Shown here one piece after another: positions 9,820-19,187 of a stretch of DNA of 64,000 nt. Below the pieces are notes generated by a model. It did no database searches. It was not told the DNA's origin and was given only the letters and a program-made list of their open reading frames with translations. The DNA is taken from the NCBI RefSeq assembly GCF_019969845.1, contig NZ_JAHXYR010000002.1:124001-188000 (forward strand), written 5' to 3'. This stretch comes from Sphingobacterium sp. GVS05A. Its GTDB lineage: Bacteria > Bacteroidota > Bacteroidia > Sphingobacteriales > Sphingobacteriaceae. The position numbers were made by a program, and so were the translations under genes. How positions within the stretch are numbered: the first letter of the stretch is position 1; every line of letters starts with the position of its first letter.

Positions 9820-10539
9820 TGTCACTCTGGTGAAAATATAAAAAATGGGTCACCAAATCTTGGACCTTTCTCTCATAGTGATGACAAAATAGCAAGAACT
9901 ATCCCCTTCGTTGAAAAGTAAAAATGCTATAGCTTTATCGTATTTGGTTATCCTCTATCCATCTTAGGTTCATTCAATACATTTATTATCACCATAGAAT
10001 CGGATAATAAACGCGCGCTGGCATTCCGAAAAAGTGAAACTCCAACACGCCTACAGCTTAGCTATTGATACATCCATAAGATTGAATAAAACAAATATAA
10101 AAAAACTAAAACGGTTTTGCTTATTTCAGAAGAAAATTAAAAAATGAGCAGGCCGCAGCAATTGCCTCCCCGTGGATTTTGCAAATTGTCCTTTGTCTTA
10201 AAATAACGAGGAAACAAAGTATGGATTGGCTCCTATCATCTAGCGATTTCATAGGGCCTTTACTCGGACCTCGTTCGGATAAAAGCGAATAAAGTCTGTT
10301 TCAAATACGAATAATATAACTATGAAATAAGTATTATTTGGAAAAGAATCTCTTACCTGCTCCCTTGAAAAACAGAAAAAGCCAGATCTCAGGATCGCTC
10401 CGAATTTAGCCGCGTCTTCAGGGCTATACGTTTTCGCATTGGAAGATTGAACCATTGAACAATATAAAATTGAACCATATAGAAACACTTTCAACATGAA
10501 AACTCAGGTAACTTAGCCTAAACCATTTAGATTAAAAAA
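9820..10539. other. 720-base intergenic region
   Basis: Separates the minus-strand sigma factor gene from the plus-strand SDR gene and must contain both promoters. I see no tRNA, repeat or convincing gene. A minus-strand open frame at 10249-10497 (82 codons) has no recognisable family features and reads like chance coding. No convincing TAnnTTTG promoter was located. Confidence 0.5.
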
Positions 10540-11331
10540 ATGAGTAAAACAATATTAATAACAGGAGCCGCAAGCGGTTTTGGAAAAATTGCTGCATTTG
10601 ATCTGGCAAGCAAAGGTTACAAAGTAATTGCAACCGCACAGGTTTATCCACAGGTAAGCGACTTAATACGTGAGGCCACCGAAAAAGGAATCAAGCTTAT
10701 TGTTGACAAATTAGACGTCACCGACCCTCGGGATCTAGCTTATATTCACAAGAAATATGATATTGATATCCTGATCAGCAATGCTGGCATCATGGAAGGT
10801 GGACCAATTGCTGAACAGCCAATGGACTTAATCCGTGCTATGTTTGATGTCAATGTATTTGGAGGTCTTGAGCTCGCACAAGGATTTATCAAAAAATTTA
10901 TTGCCCAGAAAAAGCCGGGCAAGATTGTGTTCACAACTTCAATGGGTGGCCTTTGGACAGTGCCCTATGTGGCGGCTTATTGCGCTTCAAAACACGCGAT
11001 GGAAGCGATTGCAGAAGGATTAAAAACTGAACTAGCAGACTTTAACATTAAGATCGCCACATGTAATCCCGGTGTATATGGTACAGGATTCAATGACCGT
11101 GGTGTGGATAGTATATTCCGCTGGTATGATCCTGAAGTCAATTTCACACCACATGCTGTATTTGATGGCATCGCTGAATCGTTGAATAATCAATTGGATC
11201 CACAAGGCATGGCAGATTGCATTGTAGATGTAACGCTGGACGAAAATTCTAATTTTAGGAATGTTTATCCTAAGGAAACCGAAGATTTTGTAAAACAGCT
11301 GCAGGTCGAAGCCTGGACTGCAAAAAGTTAG
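10540..11331 (+). CDS. Short-chain dehydrogenase/reductase (SDR)
   Basis: NAD(P)-dependent oxidoreductase of the classical SDR type, 263 residues. The nucleotide-binding motif is TGAASGFG (residues 8-15). The NNAG-equivalent is SNAG (about 85-88), and the catalytic Ser and Tyr-x3-Lys are in TTSMGG and YCASK. The substrate cannot be deduced. It is followed on the same strand by a GlcG/HbpS-like gene and an AraC regulator, a grouping often seen in aldehyde or small-ketone detoxification cassettes of Sphingobacteria; that role is inference. Confidence 0.9.
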   Translation: MSKTILITGAASGFGKIAAFDLASKGYKVIATAQVYPQVSDLIREATEKGIKLIVDKLDVTDPRDLAYIHKKYDIDILISNAGIMEGGPIAEQPMDLIRAMFDVNVFGGLELAQGFIKKFIAQKKPGKIVFTTSMGGLWTVPYVAAYCASKHAMEAIAEGLKTELADFNIKIATCNPGVYGTGFNDRGVDSIFRWYDPEVNFTPHAVFDGIAESLNNQLDPQGMADCIVDVTLDENSNFRNVYPKETEDFVKQLQVEAWTAKS

Positions 11332-11398
11332 TTAAATAAACAATATCCTATGGGCACAGCTACCTTGCTGTGCTCTTTTCATAAAATAATGGACCAAT

Positions 11399-11803
11399 AT
11401 GATGAATATAAATTATAATCAAGCAACCCAACTATTGAATGCTTCTATTGTGAAAGCAAACGAAATAGGTATTTCTGTCTGCATAGCAGTAGTAGACAAT
11501 GGCGGACATTTAATGGCTTTAGCAAGACTTGACAGTGTCTTTGGTGTCATAGACTTCGCGATAAAAAAAGCAAAAACTGCGATCATGTTTGGTGTAGACA
11601 GTGATATTATGGGGAGTATTATCGCTGGCTCTGCTATCCATTCCTATGGCATGATCAACTCCAATGATGGTTTATTGACAATACCTGGAGGAATAGTCAT
11701 TAAAGACGCGAAAGACAACATTATTGGAGCTATTGGCTGCTCCGGAGGTACTCCTGAGCAGGATAAAGAAATTGCAAGCGCGGGTAGTCAGATAATCCTT
11801 TAA
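11399..11803 (+). CDS. GlcG/HbpS family protein
   Basis: Small (134 residues) single-domain protein of the GlcG/HbpS family; family members bind haem or cobalamin or occur with glycolate and diol pathways. The family pattern is visible in VCIAVVDNGGHLMALARLDSV, the AIKKAKTA helix, and LTIPGGIVIKDAKDNIIGAIGCSGG near the C-terminus. No signal peptide is present, so it is cytoplasmic, unlike secreted HbpS. It lies between the SDR and AraC genes on the same strand and probably belongs to their transcription unit. The exact ligand is unknown. Confidence 0.82.
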   Translation: MMNINYNQATQLLNASIVKANEIGISVCIAVVDNGGHLMALARLDSVFGVIDFAIKKAKTAIMFGVDSDIMGSIIAGSAIHSYGMINSNDGLLTIPGGIVIKDAKDNIIGAIGCSGGTPEQDKEIASAGSQIIL

Positions 11804-11821
11804 TTTAATGATATTTGTGTC

Positions 11822-12625
11822 ATGACTGCAACCCACGAGATCATATTCGATAGGCTAGTGTATTCCTGTGCATTTGAAAAACATAGGGGATCCGAGGAGT
11901 TTTATCCGGATCATTTTTTAGGATTTCAGCTCTCCGGTGAAACACATGCTTTTCATGATCAGGGATTTACAGTTATCCATGAAAACATGGTCGTGCTGGT
12001 CAAAAAAAATCAGCTGATCCGTACAATAAAATATCCTTCAAAATCTGGAAAATATAATTTCATTGCCATAACATTGGACAAAGAAACTTTGCAGCGTTAC
12101 GCTTTTGAAAATAAAATTGTCATAGATACACAATATAGAGGAAAGCAGAAATTATTTTTTGAGCCCAATGAGTTTCTCACCAGTTATTTTATTTCGCTTG
12201 CTCCTTATATAAATAAAACGAAACAGGCAACACCTAGACTTGCCGATATAAAAGTCAGGGAGGCTATCGAGCTCTTGCTTGATAGTAACCCTGATTTAAA
12301 ATATATTTTATTCGATTTCATTAAAACCTATAAAATCGATCTTGAAGAGTTTATGAATAACAACTATATGTTTAATGTTCCGATAGAATCATTCGCTAAA
12401 CTTACGGGACGCAGTATATCGTCTTTCAAGCGTGACTTTGCTCAGATCTTTAATTGTAGTCCCAAATTGTGGCTCAAGAATAAACGTCTGGAAGAAGCGT
12501 ATTATTTGATCAAACACAAACGACAAAAACCAACAACCTTCTATCTGGATCTTGGTTTTGAAAACCTAAGTCATTTTTATTCATCATTCAAAGAGAAATA
12601 TGGCTTAACAACTTCAGAAATATAG
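11822..12625 (+). CDS. AraC family transcriptional regulator
   Basis: 267 residues: an N-terminal cupin-like sensor part (about 1-150) and a C-terminal AraC DNA-binding domain (about 175-267). The first helix-turn-helix is VPIESFAKLTGRSISSFKRDFAQIF and the second spans the stretch TTFYLDLGFENLSHFYSSFKEKYG, both classic for the family. It starts 18 bases after the GlcG/HbpS-like gene, so it is likely the local regulator of the SDR-GlcG unit. The inducer is unknown. Confidence 0.9.
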   Translation: MTATHEIIFDRLVYSCAFEKHRGSEEFYPDHFLGFQLSGETHAFHDQGFTVIHENMVVLVKKNQLIRTIKYPSKSGKYNFIAITLDKETLQRYAFENKIVIDTQYRGKQKLFFEPNEFLTSYFISLAPYINKTKQATPRLADIKVREAIELLLDSNPDLKYILFDFIKTYKIDLEEFMNNNYMFNVPIESFAKLTGRSISSFKRDFAQIFNCSPKLWLKNKRLEEAYYLIKHKRQKPTTFYLDLGFENLSHFYSSFKEKYGLTTSEI

Positions 12626-12796
12626 TATTCTTTTTCTCTTATAATTTTTTGACAATATGGGAAAAGCAGTCTTTTTAGTGTACTTACAGCTGTTGACCAA
12701 AGCTGAAATCGAACGCGGAAAATAGATGCTCCATTGACCAATAAAATGACAATTTTTATTCATAAATTGAGTCAATTCGTTACAAACAGACTGGAT

Positions 12797-13321
12797 ATGG
12801 AAACAAAAATCTCCACAGACAAACTAGTATTGAAACCTGTCGAACTGTCCGACCTCCAAAATATGTATAATCTCCGGACCAATCCACAAGTTGCTAAATA
12901 TATTGAGCGGGATATCAATAAAAACCTTGAAGACATCAGGCAGTTTATAGAGTTGGTCAAAAAAAATAATTTTTACTTCACGATCAATACCATAGTTCCC
13001 AGTGAATTTATTGGAACGATAACCTTATGGAATATCGACCGAAATACAAATTATGCGGAGATAGGCTACGAATTGCTTCCTCAATTTCAAGGGGAAGGAT
13101 TAATGAGCGAAGCTGTAAAGACAATACTAGATTATGCCTTCAATAAAGCAGGATTTGAATATATTGAAGCGTATACGCATCGCGAAAATATAGCGTCCAA
13201 AAAACTCTTGGAGCGAGTCGGCTTTAAATTGGCAGTGGGTAAAATTGATGAGGATAATTCAGACATTATTATTTATGGAATAAATAAAATAGAGAAAGAA
13301 GACTCAATAGATCATGAATAA
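12797..13321 (+). CDS. GNAT N-acetyltransferase, RimJ/RimL type
   Basis: Acetyl-CoA-dependent acetyltransferase. The start at 12797 (METKISTDKLVLKPVEL) is preferred because the family fold begins here; the open frame extends upstream to a TTG at 12734 with no domain support. Strand beta-4 and the acetyl-CoA loop are visible in AEIGYELLPQFQGEGLMSEAVKTILDYAF, followed by ENIASKKLLERVGFK, the typical RimJ/RimL ending. The target could be a ribosomal protein N-terminus, an amino acid or a drug; the sequence does not say. Confidence 0.88.
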   Translation: METKISTDKLVLKPVELSDLQNMYNLRTNPQVAKYIERDINKNLEDIRQFIELVKKNNFYFTINTIVPSEFIGTITLWNIDRNTNYAEIGYELLPQFQGEGLMSEAVKTILDYAFNKAGFEYIEAYTHRENIASKKLLERVGFKLAVGKIDEDNSDIIIYGINKIEKEDSIDHE

Positions 13322-13371
13322 TATAATTTAGTAATTTCAAAGGTGATACATACAGCATAATAAAACAACAG

Positions 13372-14133
13372 ATGAAATTTAGCTTTTTAATTGTAATGTT
13401 ACTGACTTATGGCTTTGGCCAGGCACAGGATATCGAAATTAACGCTTCAAAAAAAGCCAAGATCAATAACATAATCTCACTCTTCAAACAAAAGAACTTC
13501 GACGCTATTTCAGCCATTATAAATTACCCTTTGAAACGAGAAAACCCGATTCCAGCTATTAAAAATCCAAAAGAATTTAAGCAAAGGTCTCACGAGATTT
13601 TTGATCAGACGCTCCTCAATCTGATTGCAGGTTCAAAAACTGAACAATGGACAGAAGTTGGTTGGCGGGGAATCATGCTCGATAACGGCACTGTATGGAT
13701 AGATAGTGATGAAGGGAAAATAACCGCCATAAACTATCAGAGCCCTTTTGAAAAAAAATTAAAACAAACGTTGATCCAACAACAAAAAGATTACGTACAC
13801 AGTTCTTTAAAACAATTTAAAAATCCGGTATATACAATAAGAACCGAAAAATATCTGATTAGAGTAGATGAACTTGCTAACGGAAAGTACAGATATGCTT
13901 CTTGGAAGATTGGCAACAAAGAAAACGCGCAACCTGATATTATACTCAATAATGGCAAATTGGAGTTTGGCGGAAGCGGAGGAAATCACGTCATTACATT
14001 CACAAACAGAAACTATACTTACAAAATATATCGGAATATTATTGCCGAAAAAAATGCGCCTGATATTACCCTTGATGTAGAAAAAGATAACCAAAAAATT
14101 TTGAGTCAACGCGGAGCATTAATAGCAAATTAA
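13372..14133 (+). CDS. Secreted protein of unknown function
   Basis: 253 residues with a cleavable signal peptide (MKFSFLIVMLLTYGFGQAQ) and no recognised domain. The mature part begins with a helical stretch (KKAKINNIISLFKQKNF), has a Trp-rich segment around 105-122 (TEVGWRGIMLDNGTVWIDSD), and ends in beta-rich sequence with GGSGGNHVITFTNRNYTYKIY. The organisation resembles Bacteroidota periplasmic proteins adjacent to immunity or stress genes, but no function can be assigned. Confidence 0.75.
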   Translation: MKFSFLIVMLLTYGFGQAQDIEINASKKAKINNIISLFKQKNFDAISAIINYPLKRENPIPAIKNPKEFKQRSHEIFDQTLLNLIAGSKTEQWTEVGWRGIMLDNGTVWIDSDEGKITAINYQSPFEKKLKQTLIQQQKDYVHSSLKQFKNPVYTIRTEKYLIRVDELANGKYRYASWKIGNKENAQPDIILNNGKLEFGGSGGNHVITFTNRNYTYKIYRNIIAEKNAPDITLDVEKDNQKILSQRGALIAN

Positions 14134-14189
14134 AAATACTGTTTGCTAAATTAGTATTCAATAAAAAGCCATATTCATACAAAATCGAT

Positions 14190-14945
14190 ATGATACCTAT
14201 CATTTTAAAAGAACTGAGCACTGAATTAGAAAAATTAAAACTTGAATCAGTAAAGATAAATGCTATTCCTGTTAACACTGAGGAATCTCTAACTATTATT
14301 CAAAGTAAATTCTTAGGTATCCCATATTTACCTTTGCAATATGAATATCCGAAAGATAAAAACGGGAAACCAATGATCTTAATTGCCCAAATAAATTTCG
14401 AAGAAATACCTCATATCGAAAACTACCCCGAAAGTGGCATTTTACAGTTATTTATTTCTTCGACAGATTGGTATGATATGGATGATTATAAAATCATTTA
14501 TCATGATGAAGCTACAAATGAACATCAAACCAAATTCCCTTTTCTGATGGAAGATCTTTATGAAGACAGCCCTGTTTATTGCGAGCATAAACTTGAATTT
14601 ATAAAGACAACTGAATTTGGTGGAACAGAAGATCATAGATTTAATCTTCGATTTAATAATATGGACTTTTATGAATTTTGTGAGACACTTACACAAGATG
14701 AATGTAAAACAGTAGAGAACTTTCTTGATGCTACAGGTCATAAAATTGGAGGTTATGCTTATTTCACACAATCTGATCCCCGAGATTATGAAAAAAAAGT
14801 AAGAGAAGATATATTACTGTTGCAAATAGATACGGACGAACAAATCATGTTTGGCGATTCGGGAATTGCCAATTTATTTATTCATCCCGACGATCTTAAA
14901 AATAAAAATTTTGATAAAGCATGGTTTAATTGGGACTGCTGTTAA
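14190..14945 (+). CDS. YwqG-like (DUF1963) cytoplasmic protein
   Basis: 251 residues, without signal peptide. Features fit the YwqG/DUF1963 family: an N-terminal region with SKFLGIPYLP, then QINFEEIPHIENYPESGILQLF and a central DWYDM segment. Near the C-terminus HKIGGYAYFTQSDPR is followed by LLLQIDTD and a FGDSGIANLFIHPDDL block, the most characteristic part of the family. YwqG proteins are common in clusters of polymorphic-toxin immunity genes, but no toxin is next to it here. Function is unknown. Confidence 0.85.
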   Translation: MIPIILKELSTELEKLKLESVKINAIPVNTEESLTIIQSKFLGIPYLPLQYEYPKDKNGKPMILIAQINFEEIPHIENYPESGILQLFISSTDWYDMDDYKIIYHDEATNEHQTKFPFLMEDLYEDSPVYCEHKLEFIKTTEFGGTEDHRFNLRFNNMDFYEFCETLTQDECKTVENFLDATGHKIGGYAYFTQSDPRDYEKKVREDILLLQIDTDEQIMFGDSGIANLFIHPDDLKNKNFDKAWFNWDCC

Positions 14946-15019
14946 TCAACAGTACATTAGAAAGTTCATAAAGAAAAATTTAAGTATCATAAAAAAATTG
15001 ATGCTGGCAAGAAGAGGAA

Positions 15020-16156
15020 TTATTCCTCTTCTTTATTGAATATCATTCTGAAAAATTCCAAAGTTGATTTTTTACCTGTAGGTAAGTATGAAAACCCATG
15101 TCCTCCACTTTCCACAGATTTTAACACCCAATTTTTAGTGCGTTTCTCTACTTGTTGGTACACTTTCATGAGGTCGTCGTAGGTATAAAGACTATCGTCT
15201 TTGGCATGTATTGAGTAGATTGAATGGGTGAGTTCTGGAATTCCGTTTTCGGATTCAAAATCACCAATCTTCGGCCGTGCCGAAATGGTATAAAATGCTC
15301 GAAAAGGGGTATTTTGTTCCTGAGCAAACCGATAACTGACATTTCCCCCCATTGATAATCCGCCCAAATACATTGTATTTGTGTTAATATAATAACGAAG
15401 CTTAACCTCAGCCAATATCGTCGCAATAATTGCAGAGCAATTGTCGTAATTCTTCCATCCAGGATTTCCTTTTTGAAAGGGATATATAACAATCGAATTG
15501 GTGCTATCAGCAATTGTAAAAATAGGTTCAAACCGTGTCTGAGGGTCTACTGTGAACGATGCTTCTTGCGCACTCACTCCTCCATGTAGGAAAAAAAGCG
15601 TCCTTGTTGGCGTATCGCACTGATAACCCTTGGGAACAAATACAAGATATGGAATTTCAAATCCACCTTGATTAATATGATACAATGCAAAACCTTGTCG
15701 TGCATTTTGATAGGAAGCTTGTTTACCTGAGATCGCATTCGATAGAATTTCATCTTGCCAAATTTTATCTAGCTTATATTTTTGCTGAATTTGAGCTTCC
15801 ATCTTCGCTAAGATTTTTTTGTATGTGAGGTCATGTATTATTGATTTAAATATGGAATCATTTTTAAAATAGGACAGCTCTTGTTCATTATCGCCCAAGC
15901 CTAATTTAACCCCTTCATTTAACCATTCAATAGCCAAGTCGGTTTTACCACAGCGAAGTGCAATCACCAGCGCATTTGCATAATCATATTTTCCTTTATC
16001 ATCTTGCTTTTTAAAGGCTTTTTGAAAAGTCAGAAGAGCGTCTTTGTATTTTTCCAATTTAATTTGTGTACCAGCCAGATCCATCAATTGTTCATAGGAT
16101 TGAGCAACTGATTTCTGAAACGAAAGCAAGACAAGCAATACCATTAAAATCTTCAT
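15020..16156 (-). CDS. Secreted alpha/beta hydrolase with TPR-like N-terminus
   Basis: 378 residues, signal peptide MKILMVLLVLLSFQKSVAQ. Residues about 20-130 form a helical, TPR-like region (KLEKYKDALLTFQKAFKK). From about 165 on there is an esterase-type alpha/beta hydrolase fold: LFFLHGGV, the nucleophile elbow GLSMGG and a likely catalytic His in GGHGFSY near the C-terminus. It resembles esterase-D and phospholipase/carboxylesterase enzymes; the substrate is unknown. It is convergent with the YwqG-like gene, whose stop is 74 bases away. Confidence 0.82.
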   Translation of the reverse strand: MKILMVLLVLLSFQKSVAQSYEQLMDLAGTQIKLEKYKDALLTFQKAFKKQDDKGKYDYANALVIALRCGKTDLAIEWLNEGVKLGLGDNEQELSYFKNDSIFKSIIHDLTYKKILAKMEAQIQQKYKLDKIWQDEILSNAISGKQASYQNARQGFALYHINQGGFEIPYLVFVPKGYQCDTPTRTLFFLHGGVSAQEASFTVDPQTRFEPIFTIADSTNSIVIYPFQKGNPGWKNYDNCSAIIATILAEVKLRYYINTNTMYLGGLSMGGNVSYRFAQEQNTPFRAFYTISARPKIGDFESENGIPELTHSIYSIHAKDDSLYTYDDLMKVYQQVEKRTKNWVLKSVESGGHGFSYLPTGKKSTLEFFRMIFNKEEE

Positions 16157-16244
16157 TTTTTATTTTGATAATTGTGTAGGAATATAAACTTATATAAATA
16201 TGTTAAGCAAGAAAATGGATATCGTATGGAGCATATAGGTCGAC

Positions 16245-16271
16245 TAAAAAGCCACATCTCCCGATGTGGCT
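16245..16271 (-). terminator. Intrinsic terminator after the NTF2-like gene
   Basis: A perfect 9-bp stem (AGCCACATC with GATGTGGCT, loop of 4) followed on the minus strand by a run of five T. It ends the gene at 16305. The same stem family recurs at 18538 and 27500. Confidence 0.85.
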
Positions 16272-16304
16272 CTTCAACATATATATTTATTTTAAACGAC
16301 CTGC

Positions 16305-16751
16305 TTATTTATACGAGTTAATAGATTTGGATACTTTCCAGCTGTCGCCTTCGCGAACCAAAGTAACAAGATCCGTCATTGTGAAATTTTCAAATTTCAT
16401 GGTTACTTTTGCGATCATATAGTCTGCTGACTTTTCGATGATCCGGGCGCTCACATTACAATTCAACCTTTCTCCTTTTTGTTTTTTGAAAAAATTGACC
16501 ACAGCATTACGGCTATTGGTTGCTGCATGTGAAGATTGAACGTTTTGGCTGAAATCCTCAGCAAACAACTGCTCTATTCCTGCTGATTCGCCCTTTGTTT
16601 TAACCGCAACATAATGGTCAAGGGCTAAGCCTGCTGTGGAAAGATTAACTGATGCTTTCTCTGTTTTTCCGACTATTTTTTCCGTTGCCATAGCGAAAGT
16701 AGATAATGCAATTAAAGCGACTGCTGCGAATGTTTTTACTAGTGTTTTCAT
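16305..16751 (-). CDS. Secreted NTF2-like protein (putative lumazine-binding fold), copy 1
   Basis: 148 residues with a signal peptide ending AMA and an NTF2-like alpha+beta domain (about 35-148). The domain starts with a helix (ALDHYVAVKTKGESAGIEQLFAEDF) and ends in strands (MIAKVTMKFENFTMTDLVTLVREGDSWKVSKSINSYK). This is the pattern of SnoaL and putative lumazine-binding proteins. A close paralogue lies at 18651, 1.9 kb away on the same strand, and both have the same upstream block. Binding partner and function are unknown; no catalytic residue can be proposed. Confidence 0.85.
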   Translation of the reverse strand: MKTLVKTFAAVALIALSTFAMATEKIVGKTEKASVNLSTAGLALDHYVAVKTKGESAGIEQLFAEDFSQNVQSSHAATNSRNAVVNFFKKQKGERLNCNVSARIIEKSADYMIAKVTMKFENFTMTDLVTLVREGDSWKVSKSINSYK

Positions 16752-16785
16752 AATGTCTTTATTCTATTGTGTTAGTTCTGTTGTT

Positions 16786-16884
16786 CTTATTTGTTGATTC
16801 AAAACTACAACACAATACGCCCCTCACCTACGGGCTTTAGACTAATGGACAGGAAAACTCGGTGAATGGCGGAAATGGGGAGGT
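16786..16884 (-). promoter_or_regulatory. Duplicated upstream promoter block, copy 1
   Basis: A 99-base block that aligns without gaps to 19188-19286 upstream of the paralogue, about three quarters identical by eye. On the coding strand it contains a -7 box TAGTTTTG (16800-16807), a conserved TTCACCGAGTTTT and a conserved ACCTCCC-ATTTCC element. There is no good -33 TTG, so an activator probably binds the conserved upstream elements. Confidence 0.65.
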
Positions 16885-16902
16885 AAATCGGCGACAGGAA
16901 AT

Positions 16903-17511
16903 TTAGCTTAAGCTCACAATCTCCAGTTGAATATTTAAACGGGCTTGTTTTTCATACCTATCGAAAAACAAATCTGTTTTAAAGATCCTTTCCATATTCA
17001 GAAAACTCTGCAGAACTTGTTTTCTACCTTGGTCAAAATAAATAGAATCTCCATATTCTTTGCGGATGCCGGCGGCATATTGAGCATAAGATACACTGTC
17101 AGCCCCTAGTATTGACATATCGGCATCTATAAAGTAATTGATATCAGACGAACTATTGCCCGCATGTGTCTTTGTTGCTAAGATCATCTCGCTACATACG
17201 CTGATCAAATCAGATGGATACTGCAGTCTATTTAGATGATTTACAGCAACAAGCGCGCTCTTTTCTTCGTTACTGCCATCCATCATAAAGTAGACGATAT
17301 CATGATAAATCATAGCAAGATAAGCGGTAGAATAATCTGACAATTTATTTTTACAAAGATCTAATTGATTGCTAAAATGCTGCAAATGTACCAAGGTATG
17401 ATATGCCCTTCGTTGATCGGAATATGATACGATTACCTCATTCCAGCAGGATTCCAACAGGACGATATCCTCAGTATATGGTTTGAGGCACGAAAAATAA
17501 ATCTCTTTCAT
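16903..17511 (-). CDS. HD-domain phosphohydrolase-like protein
   Basis: Predicted metal-dependent phosphohydrolase of the HD superfamily resembling the COG4339 group, about 202 residues. Metal-binding residues are seen in AYHTLVHLQHF (His pair), MIYHDIVY (His-Asp) and a conserved FIDADMSILG block. The start MKEIYFSCL at 17511 is preferred because the longer frame from 17532 would overlap the start of the plus-strand frame. The substrate is unknown. It lies between the two NTF2-like paralogues. Confidence 0.82.
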   Translation of the reverse strand: MKEIYFSCLKPYTEDIVLLESCWNEVIVSYSDQRRAYHTLVHLQHFSNQLDLCKNKLSDYSTAYLAMIYHDIVYFMMDGSNEEKSALVAVNHLNRLQYPSDLISVCSEMILATKTHAGNSSSDINYFIDADMSILGADSVSYAQYAAGIRKEYGDSIYFDQGRKQVLQSFLNMERIFKTDLFFDRYEKQARLNIQLEIVSLS

Positions 17512-17620
17512 TTGTAAGACATCAATGATCATAAGTAAAGCTAATTATTTTTGTTATCATATTCGTTTTCAAACAACTTATCTAATTAACTTTAAATACG
17601 AAATTAAAACCGAACAAGGA

Positions 17621-18523
17621 ATGAAACCTGGTAGAATAATTGACACATTGGTACTGTGGATCATCTTAGCAATACCTTTTCTAGGCAATGGCCAACAATT
17701 GACGCAGATCCAAAAGGGGTATTGGGTTGCCTGTGGAGATGACAAAGTACTTATTATCAATCCCGCAATTGGTTCCGATAGCTCAGCCATTGTCTGGAAA
17801 TGGCAATTCGGAGAAAGCGCCCATCAAATACCGAAGGAATATAGCAACTATTTCAAGTCAATAGATGAATGCAAGCCCGTGTTTTCGAATAAAAAAATCC
17901 TGATTACATCATCGACTGGTGCAACCTGCTTATTGAATATCGCCGATAAAAAAATTGAGTTTTACGCGAAGACACCCATGGCCCATTCAGCGGACATATT
18001 GCCTGGAAAACTTGTAGCTGTGGCAAACTCAACTCATCCAAAAGGTAACTCTCTGGAGCTTTATCAATTAGACCAACCGGAGAAACCAATCTACAAGGAC
18101 ACACTTTATTCGGGACATGGTGTAGTCTGGAACAACAGATTACAGCAATTATTTGTACTTGGCTATGACGATCTGCGAACGTATAAATTAACTGATGCTA
18201 AAAAAAGCTTAACGCTCGTCAATACAATAAAAATTCCCGGACAAGGCGGGCATGATCTCTCTCGGATAGATGACAATCGTCTATTGGTTTCGTTTACAGA
18301 TGGCGTAGTTATTTTTTCTATAAAAGAACGAAAATTCGATCCATTCTCACCCTTAGCTGATGCTCATCATATAAAATCCATACACTGGAATGCAAAAACA
18401 AACCGTCTGGTATACACAAAAGCAGAAGAAAGTTGGTGGACATATAATATCTATGCGACCAACCCAAATCAGAAGGTATATATACCGACCCTGAAACTTT
18501 ATAAAGTCCGTGTCTGCGATTAG
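17621..18523 (+). CDS. Secreted beta-propeller-like protein (DUF6528-like)
   Basis: 300 residues from the ATG at 17621, chosen because it yields a signal peptide (LVLWIILAIPFLGNGQQ); the frame is open upstream to 17525. The mature protein has repeated four-strand-like units, for example VACGDDKVLIINPAIGSDSSAIVWKW, GATCLLNI, SGHGVVWNNRLQQLFVLGYDDL and IHWNAKTNRLVYTKAEESWWTY, that suggest a small beta-propeller. The opening CGDDKV and W-x-W wording recall DUF6528. No enzyme motif is evident. Confidence 0.7.
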   Translation: MKPGRIIDTLVLWIILAIPFLGNGQQLTQIQKGYWVACGDDKVLIINPAIGSDSSAIVWKWQFGESAHQIPKEYSNYFKSIDECKPVFSNKKILITSSTGATCLLNIADKKIEFYAKTPMAHSADILPGKLVAVANSTHPKGNSLELYQLDQPEKPIYKDTLYSGHGVVWNNRLQQLFVLGYDDLRTYKLTDAKKSLTLVNTIKIPGQGGHDLSRIDDNRLLVSFTDGVVIFSIKERKFDPFSPLADAHHIKSIHWNAKTNRLVYTKAEESWWTYNIYATNPNQKVYIPTLKLYKVRVCD

Positions 18524-18537
18524 AAGTAGCTGAAACA

Positions 18538-18565
18538 CAAAAAAGCCACATCTCACGACGTGGCT
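18538..18565 (-). terminator. Intrinsic terminator after NTF2-like copy 2
   Basis: A 9-bp stem with one mismatch (AGCCACATC with GACGTGGCT, loop of 4), followed by a T-run on the minus strand. It lies between the convergent genes at 18523 and 18651 and ends the latter. Confidence 0.75.
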
Positions 18566-18650
18566 ACTAAACTAAACTTATAAACTTATGATTCACTAGT
18601 AGTCAGGCTATGAGCTAACTTGACTCACCACTAGTTATTGATTCTTTGTC

Positions 18651-19097
18651 CTATTTATATGCATTTACCGAAGTGGACACTTTCCAGCTTCCATTCTCAT
18701 TGACCAAAGTCACAAGATCTGTCTTGGTGAAATCCGCAAATTGCATTGTTACCTTTGCGACCATATAATCTGACGATTCTTCGATGATCTTGGTATTTAC
18801 CTTGCAGTTGAGCTTCTCCCCTTTTTGTTTTTTCAAAAATTTGATGACTTCACTACGGTTATTTGTTGCTGCATTTCCTGATTGGATTTTTTGGCAGAAA
18901 TCTGCAGCAAATAATTGATCTACTCCGGCCGACTCTCCCTCAGTGATAACCGCAACATAATGACTAAGGGCGATATCTGCAGTGAATAGATTAACAATAG
19001 CTTTCTCTGAAGTTGAAGATGGTTTATCTGCGGCCATAGCGAAAGTACTTATTGCGATCAACGCTGCTGCCACGAATGTTTTTACGAATGTTTTCAT
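18651..19097 (-). CDS. Secreted NTF2-like protein, copy 2
   Basis: 148 residues, same length as copy 1 and aligning end to end: a signal peptide with AMA, then ALSHYVAVITEGESAGVDQLFAADF and VAKVTMQFADFTKTDLVTLVNENGSWKVSTSVNAYK. Differences are spread evenly through the mature part, so this looks like an old functional duplication. The two genes between the copies are unrelated to them. It is divergent from the split gene at 19328. Confidence 0.85.
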   Translation of the reverse strand: MKTFVKTFVAAALIAISTFAMAADKPSSTSEKAIVNLFTADIALSHYVAVITEGESAGVDQLFAADFCQKIQSGNAATNNRSEVIKFLKKQKGEKLNCKVNTKIIEESSDYMVAKVTMQFADFTKTDLVTLVNENGSWKVSTSVNAYK

Positions 19098-19187
19098 AAT
19101 ATTCTTATTTTATTATATTAGCTTTTCATCTAAATAATTCATCCATTATTAGTGATGAAGCTTTATACTCTCGGTGGTTTATTGTAC

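Noticed and set aside
10249-10497. 82-codon minus-strand frame in the intergenic region before the SDR
   Set aside because: No family features, no signal or membrane logic, and no promoter or ribosome-binding site; reads like chance.
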